From the NCBI GenBank assembly GCA_002308795.1, contig DBVV01000085.1:11290-30598 (forward strand): a DNA stretch of 19,309 nt, in the 5' to 3' direction. A model generated the notes under the pieces. That model had not been told where the DNA came from and did no database searches. It saw only the letters and a program-made list of their open reading frames with translations. Positions 15,030 through 19,309 of this stretch are shown in pieces; the first letter of the stretch is position 1; each line of letters starts with the position of its first letter. The position numbers and the translations under genes are program-made. Source of the DNA: Mageeibacillus sp. UBA1255. Lineage in GTDB: Bacteria > Bacillota > Clostridia > UBA1212 > UBA1255.

Positions 15030-15788
15030 TTATCGTATAAGGGCAAACACGGCGATACCGCAAAGTTCACCGAAAGTCAGCGCGTATCCGGAAACGTCCC
15101 CGGACATCCCGCCGAGAGAGCGAAAAGCGCGGACAAGCGCAAGTACGTAGCCTGCAGCCACCGCTAACGCCGCAAATGCGTACCAGCGGAGGAATATTCC
15201 GCCTAAAACTGCCGAAACCGCAAGCATGATCGCGATGACAATGACGTGTGATTTTTTAATGCCTTTTCTGTATGCTCCCGCGTATTCGCTCGTGCTGATA
15301 GGGCGCAGTACCGTCACGCAGATACCCGCAACGCACCTTGAAACGACCGGTATCAGCAGCAGCGTGAAATAATATTTTCTATCCGCCGGCTGTGCCGCGC
15401 AGAACAGTGCGAACTGCAGCATCACGAGCAGCACCGCATTGATCACCGCGAACGATCCGACGTGAGGGTCTTTTAATATTTTACGGCGTTCTTCTGGTTC
15501 CTTCCATGATCTTACCGCGTCGGTGACGTCAAGGAATCCGTCCATATGCATACCGCCCGTTATTAAGATCGGGAAAGCGCATAAAAGCGCTCCTGCCACG
15601 ATGCCCGGCAGCGACAGCCAGTTCGTTATATAGGCGAGCAGCGTCCAGATTCCGCCGATCATCGCACCGACCACCGGCAGAAACAGCATCATAAGCGGCC
15701 TGGCTTCTTCATCCCATTTTTTGTAAGGTATCGGGATCGCGCAGAACATCGTAAGACACATCATAAACGCACGAACGTATTTTTTCAA
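15030..15788 (-). CDS. cobS: Adenosylcobinamide-GDP ribazoletransferase (cobalamin synthase)
   Basis: The 252-residue integral membrane protein joins adenosylcobinamide-GDP and alpha-ribazole (or its phosphate), the last joining step of cobalamin synthesis. GGMHMDGFLDVTDAV at 78-92 carries the acidic metal-binding residues and DPHVGSFA at 107-114 is a second family motif; multiple hydrophobic helices follow. The start is a TTG at 15788, which overlaps the cobU stop as TTGA. GGAGGG lies 8 bases upstream, within the last codons of cobU. The length is normal for the family. Confidence 0.93.
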   Translation of the reverse strand: MKKYVRAFMMCLTMFCAIPIPYKKWDEEARPLMMLFLPVVGAMIGGIWTLLAYITNWLSLPGIVAGALLCAFPILITGGMHMDGFLDVTDAVRSWKEPEERRKILKDPHVGSFAVINAVLLVMLQFALFCAAQPADRKYYFTLLLIPVVSRCVAGICVTVLRPISTSEYAGAYRKGIKKSHVIVIAIMLAVSAVLGGIFLRWYAFAALAVAAGYVLALVRAFRSLGGMSGDVSGYALTFGELCGIAVFALIR

Positions 15789-16327
15789 AGTACAGGCCCT
15801 CCTTTATGAAATATCATATTCCCTGCGCACAGTTCGATCACCGTATCGCATACCGCCGCCAGAGCGCGGTCAATTTCCGCCAGCGATGCTCTGTAGCGCT
15901 CCGTAACGTCGTCGTACCGCATCGCGTCGGAATAAATATAGTCGGTCACGAATACGGCATTTTCAGCGCCATTCGCCACGTCCAGCAGGCCGTCAACGCA
16001 CCGCTTCCCTGCGTCCGGGTCAGGCTCCCAGCCGTTCTCTTCCGAAAACATCTCGTTCGTAAGAAGCGCCGTCACACTGTCGATCAGAAACGTCCCGTTC
16101 CTTCCCTGACCCAGGCACCGCCCTATGTCGCTGCCGATCTCGAGAGTTTCAAAACCCATTCCGCTGCGGTCGATTATATGTTTATTTATGCGTTCACGGT
16201 CTTCTTCGTCGTACGGGATCATCGTGGCAACGTAGTACTTTTCTCCGCCCTTCGCGAGTCTGGAGGCCAGTTCCTGCGCCAGCCCGGATTTTCCGTTTTT
16301 ACAGCCGCCAGATATAAGAATGTTCAT
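15785..16327 (-). CDS. cobU: Adenosylcobinamide kinase / adenosylcobinamide-phosphate guanylyltransferase
   Basis: The 180-residue protein has normal family length. The P-loop GGCKNGKS is at 7-14, RINKHIIDR at 46-54 holds His50 as the likely guanylated residue, and LIDSVTALLTNEMF at 81-94 carries the Walker B Asp83. It phosphorylates adenosylcobinamide and then transfers GMP to it, feeding CobS. It begins 7 bases after the cobT stop and overlaps cobS by 4 bases. AAGGAAG lies about 11 bases before the ATG, a rather long spacing. Confidence 0.93.
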   Translation of the reverse strand: MNILISGGCKNGKSGLAQELASRLAKGGEKYYVATMIPYDEEDRERINKHIIDRSGMGFETLEIGSDIGRCLGQGRNGTFLIDSVTALLTNEMFSEENGWEPDPDAGKRCVDGLLDVANGAENAVFVTDYIYSDAMRYDDVTERYRASLAEIDRALAAVCDTVIELCAGNMIFHKGGPVL

Positions 16328-16334
16328 ATTCGGC

Positions 16335-17468
16335 TCAGCTTCCTTTCACCGAGAACGCGTCTGTACCGCGTATGGCGTCCAGATACGAATCGTTTATTTC
16401 CGCTTCTTCGAAAGTGGCCATATCGTTTATCACGGCGCATGCGGCGTCGAGCATCATCATCGCCATCGGGCAGCCGCTTCCCTCTCCCAGACGCATTCCG
16501 AGGTCAAACAGCGGGCGAAGACGCATCTCTTTCATTGCCGCCATATAACCTATCTCGTATGATGCGTGCGACGGGATCAGGTATTCGCGTACCGCGGGGC
16601 ACATGCGGCAGGCGCAAAGGGCTGCCACGGCGGAAATGAAGCCGTCAATTACGGCTGGGACGCGCATTGACGCCGCTCCGATGAACGCACCCGCCATCGC
16701 CGCGATGTCGAACCCGCCCACCTTCGCAATGACGCCCACAATGTCCCCGGGATCCGGATGGTTCAGTTCGATCGCCTTTTTGATGATCCGAATCTTTCTG
16801 CGGTACGTCTCATCGGTGACGCCTCCGCCCCTGCCCGTGAGTTCCTCAACGCTCTTCCCGGTAAGCACGGTAAGCACCGCAGACGACGTGGTCGTATTTC
16901 CGATCCCCATCTCGCCTGCTCCGATCACATCAGCGCCTTGCTCAACTGAACTGATTGCAAGCTCTGCGCCGGTCAATATTGCCCGCACGGCCTGTTCGCG
17001 CGTCATTGCAGCCGTTTTTGCTATATTTTGCGTCCCGAAAGCTATCTTTCGTGATATAACTGCAGGTTCGGTTATTTCTGCGTTAACGCCAACGTCGCAC
17101 ACTTTGAGTTCGCAGCCGAATTCTTTTGCGAGCACCGCAGCGCCTGTCTTTCCGCGCGTAAGATTTATCGTCTGCGCAAGCGTTACAGATCCGGGCGCAC
17201 TTGAAACACCCTCTTCTATGACGCCGTTGTCCGCGCAGAACACGAGGATGACCTTTTTATCTAAGCTGTTATGGATCTTCCCTGTGATACCCGCGAGCCT
17301 GATCGAAAGCTCCTCAAGTCTGCCAAGACTGCCGGGAGGTTTCGCAAGCTTTGATTGACGCTCTAAAGCAGCCTGCATTGACGCCCGGTCAGGTTCCGGA
17401 ACGGCTCCGGTCAGTTTTAAAAGCGCGTCTTCACTATATTCATTTTCGTTTTCAGACAGATGGATCAA
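16335..17468 (-). CDS. cobT: Nicotinate-nucleotide--dimethylbenzimidazole phosphoribosyltransferase
   Basis: The 377-residue protein moves phosphoribose from nicotinate mononucleotide to the lower-ligand base, giving alpha-ribazole phosphate. KPPGSLGRLEEL is at 43-54, GAGEMGIGNTTTSSA at 183-197 and GEGSGC at 328-333, where Glu329 matches the catalytic Glu of the family. The start is a TTG directly after the cobO stop codon. AAAGGGG lies about 12 bases upstream, and no ATG gives a complete N-terminus, so TTG is the best choice. No dimethylbenzimidazole synthesis gene is in view, so the lower ligand could be another benzimidazole or purine. Confidence 0.92.
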   Translation of the reverse strand: MIHLSENENEYSEDALLKLTGAVPEPDRASMQAALERQSKLAKPPGSLGRLEELSIRLAGITGKIHNSLDKKVILVFCADNGVIEEGVSSAPGSVTLAQTINLTRGKTGAAVLAKEFGCELKVCDVGVNAEITEPAVISRKIAFGTQNIAKTAAMTREQAVRAILTGAELAISSVEQGADVIGAGEMGIGNTTTSSAVLTVLTGKSVEELTGRGGGVTDETYRRKIRIIKKAIELNHPDPGDIVGVIAKVGGFDIAAMAGAFIGAASMRVPAVIDGFISAVAALCACRMCPAVREYLIPSHASYEIGYMAAMKEMRLRPLFDLGMRLGEGSGCPMAMMMLDAACAVINDMATFEEAEINDSYLDAIRGTDAFSVKGS

Positions 17469-17978
17469 TTAATACTCGATCCCCTTTCTCGCTATAAGTC
17501 CGCCGTCGAACGGATGTTTAGTCTTTCGCATTTCTGTCGCATAATCTGCCATTTCGATGAGCTCCCCGGCAGGATCTCTGCCCGTGAGAACGATCTCGCG
17601 TTTTTCTCCTTCTCTTTTCAGGAATCCGATAATATCAGCGTGTGCGAAAAGACCGTAACCGTACGCGGAGACCGCCTCGTCGAGGACGATCATATCGTAT
17701 TCCTGCGCTGATGCTTCGACCTCTTTAATGAACCCGGAATAGCACTTTTCTATATCCGCTTTCTGCTGACCTGTCATCATTTTATATCTGCCGTAACATA
17801 GTTCCGGGTATCGTACCGTGATCGAAGGAACCGATGATAGCACGGCGATCTCGGATGAATTACCGCTTTTGAAAAACTGCGCGAACAATACTTTCATCCC
17901 GCTGCCTGCGCCCCGTATCGCGAGCCCGCACGCGGCGGTCGTCTTGCCTTTCCCGTCGCCGTAATAAAGGTGTATCAT
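17469..17978 (-). CDS. cobO: Cob(I)alamin / cob(I)yrinic acid a,c-diamide adenosyltransferase (CobA/CobO type)
   Basis: The 169-residue protein starts MIHLYYGDGKGKTTA, with the P-loop GDGKGKTT at 7-14 that binds ATP in this family. VLDEAVSAYGYGL (about 98-110) and VLTGRDP near 130 are further family motifs. It attaches the 5'-deoxyadenosyl group to the corrinoid cobalt. The ATG overlaps the cobQ stop as ATGA, with GAGGAGGG just upstream inside cobQ, so the two should be translationally coupled. It is followed without a gap by cobT. Confidence 0.92.
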   Translation of the reverse strand: MIHLYYGDGKGKTTAACGLAIRGAGSGMKVLFAQFFKSGNSSEIAVLSSVPSITVRYPELCYGRYKMMTGQQKADIEKCYSGFIKEVEASAQEYDMIVLDEAVSAYGYGLFAHADIIGFLKREGEKREIVLTGRDPAGELIEMADYATEMRKTKHPFDGGLIARKGIEY

Positions 17979-19309
17979 ATTCCCTCCTCAAGTATCCTGT
18001 AGATCATTTTCATATCGAGCGCTTCCCTTACCGTTTCGGCGAGTTTGTCATACTGCGATTCACGGTAGGCGTGTACGTCGAACACTGCGCTTTCGTTAAA
18101 GGTAAGTCCCCGTTTTTCGTAGAGCGCCGATACGATGTTCTTTGCGATGTCGTTTTCGTCGAACAATCCGTGAATATAGCTGCCATACACGTTTCCTTTC
18201 TGAACGACCGCGCCTGTATTACCGCTCTGCCCCATATGTATCTCATAGCCCCGGTAGTATAGGCCGTTCAGCCCCGCGAACATTCCCGTGATCCCGGAGA
18301 ACGTTCCGTCCGCCTGAGTGCGCGTTTTGTTTTCTATAAACACCGTATCGATGTCTAAAAGGCCCATTCCGCCGATCGTTCCGCCTCCTTCGGAGAACAC
18401 GGGATCGCTTATGCTCCTGCCCAGCATCTGAAGCCCGCCGCAGATACCGAAAACAGGTGTGCCGCGCGATGACTGCTTTAGTATTTCCGCCTCCAGACCG
18501 CTCTGTCTTAACCATTTCAGATCGGAGATGGTCGATTTGGTCCCCGGGATGATGATCAGGTCAGGATCGCCGAGTTCGAACAGATTTTTCACGTATCTAA
18601 GCGAAACTCCCTGGAAACGGCCGAACGGTGAAAAGTCGGTAAAGTTCGAGATGCGCGGCAATGAAACGACGGCGACGTCTATCTCTTTCCTTGTCCCCGA
18701 ATTAAGGCGTTCGCTCAGGCTGTCTTCGTCGTCAATATCCAGTTTTACGTACGGTATGACGCCTGCGCACGGGACTTTTACAAGATCATACAACATATCC
18801 AGGCCGGGCGCAAGTATCGATACGTCGCCACGGAATTTGTTTATTACCGTCGCTTTCACCATCGCGCGCTCATCGGGTTCGAGCAGACTGACCGTACCGT
18901 AGAGCTGTGCAAACACTCCGCCGCGGTCAATATCTCCCACCAGCAGTACCGGCGCCTTTGCCATTTTCGCCATGCCCATATTCACGATATCGTCGCTTTT
19001 GAGATTGATCTCCGCAGGACTCCCGGCGCCCTCGATCACGATAACGTCATTGTCCGCAGCCAGCGTTTCGTATGCATGCATGATATCCGGGATAAGCTGT
19101 TTTTTATATTTGAAATAATCCGCCGCACGCATATTGCCGCGGACAAGCCCGTTAACGATCACCTGCGATCCGACGTCCGTAGTCGGTTTCAGAAGTATGG
19201 GATTCATCAGGACCGACGGCTTTATCCCGGCCGCTTCAGCCTGAACCACCTGCGCCCTTCCCATTTCCAGCCCCTCGTCTGTTATGAACGAATTTAGCGC
19301 CATATTTTG
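17975..19309 (-). CDS. cobQ: Cobyric acid synthase, 5' end beyond the window
   Basis: The frame is open through the right edge (QNMALNS...), so about 40 N-terminal residues, including the first P-loop of the ATPase domain, are missing. The visible 444 residues hold the rest of the N-terminal dethiobiotin-synthetase-like domain (EGAGSPAEINL, VGDIDRGGVFAQ) and the C-terminal glutaminase-like domain (FGICGGLQMLG with the nucleophile Cys, GYEIHMG, YGSYIHGLFD with His). The enzyme amidates adenosyl-cobyrinic acid a,c-diamide at four side chains using glutamine and ATP. It is the first visible gene of the minus-strand cobalamin operon; the promoter and any riboswitch must lie to the right of the window. 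Confidence 0.93.
   Translation of the reverse strand, partial: QNMALNSFITDEGLEMGRAQVVQAEAAGIKPSVLMNPILLKPTTDVGSQVIVNGLVRGNMRAADYFKYKKQLIPDIMHAYETLAADNDVIVIEGAGSPAEINLKSDDIVNMGMAKMAKAPVLLVGDIDRGGVFAQLYGTVSLLEPDERAMVKATVINKFRGDVSILAPGLDMLYDLVKVPCAGVIPYVKLDIDDEDSLSERLNSGTRKEIDVAVVSLPRISNFTDFSPFGRFQGVSLRYVKNLFELGDPDLIIIPGTKSTISDLKWLRQSGLEAEILKQSSRGTPVFGICGGLQMLGRSISDPVFSEGGGTIGGMGLLDIDTVFIENKTRTQADGTFSGITGMFAGLNGLYYRGYEIHMGQSGNTGAVVQKGNVYGSYIHGLFDENDIAKNIVSALYEKRGLTFNESAVFDVHAYRESQYDKLAETVREALDMKMIYRILEEGI

Noticed and set aside
12769..17358. Long + strand open frames opposite the cobalamin genes (for example 12769-13710, 15806-16639 and 16603-17358)
   Set aside because: They lie antisense to clearly identified enzymes, have no ribosome binding site or recognisable domain, and their composition follows from the codon bias of the real genes.

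Overview
The window reads as a chromosomal segment of a Gram-positive, Clostridia-like bacterium (Bacillota). The support is AAGGAGG-type ribosome binding sites, TTGnnn-N17-TAnAAT promoters, several lipoproteins with Gram-positive style signal peptides, C-terminal membrane tails ending in RKK, and cobalamin genes resembling clostridial versions. Base composition looks balanced (GC near one half by eye). I saw no rRNA, tRNA, IS element, phage gene or CRISPR array. There is no gene-free stretch over 300 bases; the longest gap is 10718-10959.

Left half (1-10717): a block of six exported proteins and no recognisable cytoplasmic enzyme. On the + strand is a lipoprotein with a GH71/GH99-like domain and a C-terminal beta-sandwich (151-2064). 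Converging on it from the minus strand is a 947-residue surface protein with a DUF5060/DUF4038 glycosidase-like region, two discoidin (F5/8C) domains and a membrane tail (2049-4892). Upstream of that, also on the minus strand, a compact operon encodes a membrane-tailed surface protein (7601-8656), a ComEC-like metallo-beta-lactamase-fold lipoprotein (6381-7598) and an ABC-type solute-binding lipoprotein (4963-6357), closed by a hairpin terminator. Further upstream is a second DUF5060/DUF4038 lipoprotein (8792-10717). The theme is extracellular recognition, cleavage and capture of a glycan, but no permease genes are present.

Right half (10718-19309): a divergent promoter region drives the DUF4038 lipoprotein leftward and a homocysteine S-methyltransferase rightward (10960-11811). 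Facing it is a long minus-strand run that enters from beyond the right edge: cobQ (5' end cut by the window) - cobO - cobT - cobU - cobS - short cobU-like gene - cobC/cysK fusion - GNAT/SGNH fusion. Most junctions overlap or are separated by fewer than 35 bases, so this is probably one operon. It covers adenosylation, amidation to cobyric acid and the whole nucleotide-loop assembly of cobalamin. At its end it adds cysteine synthase, and it converges on homocysteine methyltransferase, which ties B12 to sulfur amino acid metabolism.

The most unusual points are two in-frame gene fusions at the end of the cobalamin operon (alpha-ribazole phosphatase-like + cysteine synthase; acetyltransferase + SGNH hydrolase joined by a 9-bp tandem-repeat linker with an internal ribosome binding site), a truncated second CobU-like protein, and a strong terminator for one gene buried in the coding sequence of its convergent neighbour. 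I did not find evidence for a wholly new defence or mobile system. All functional calls come from reading motifs by eye, without database searches.
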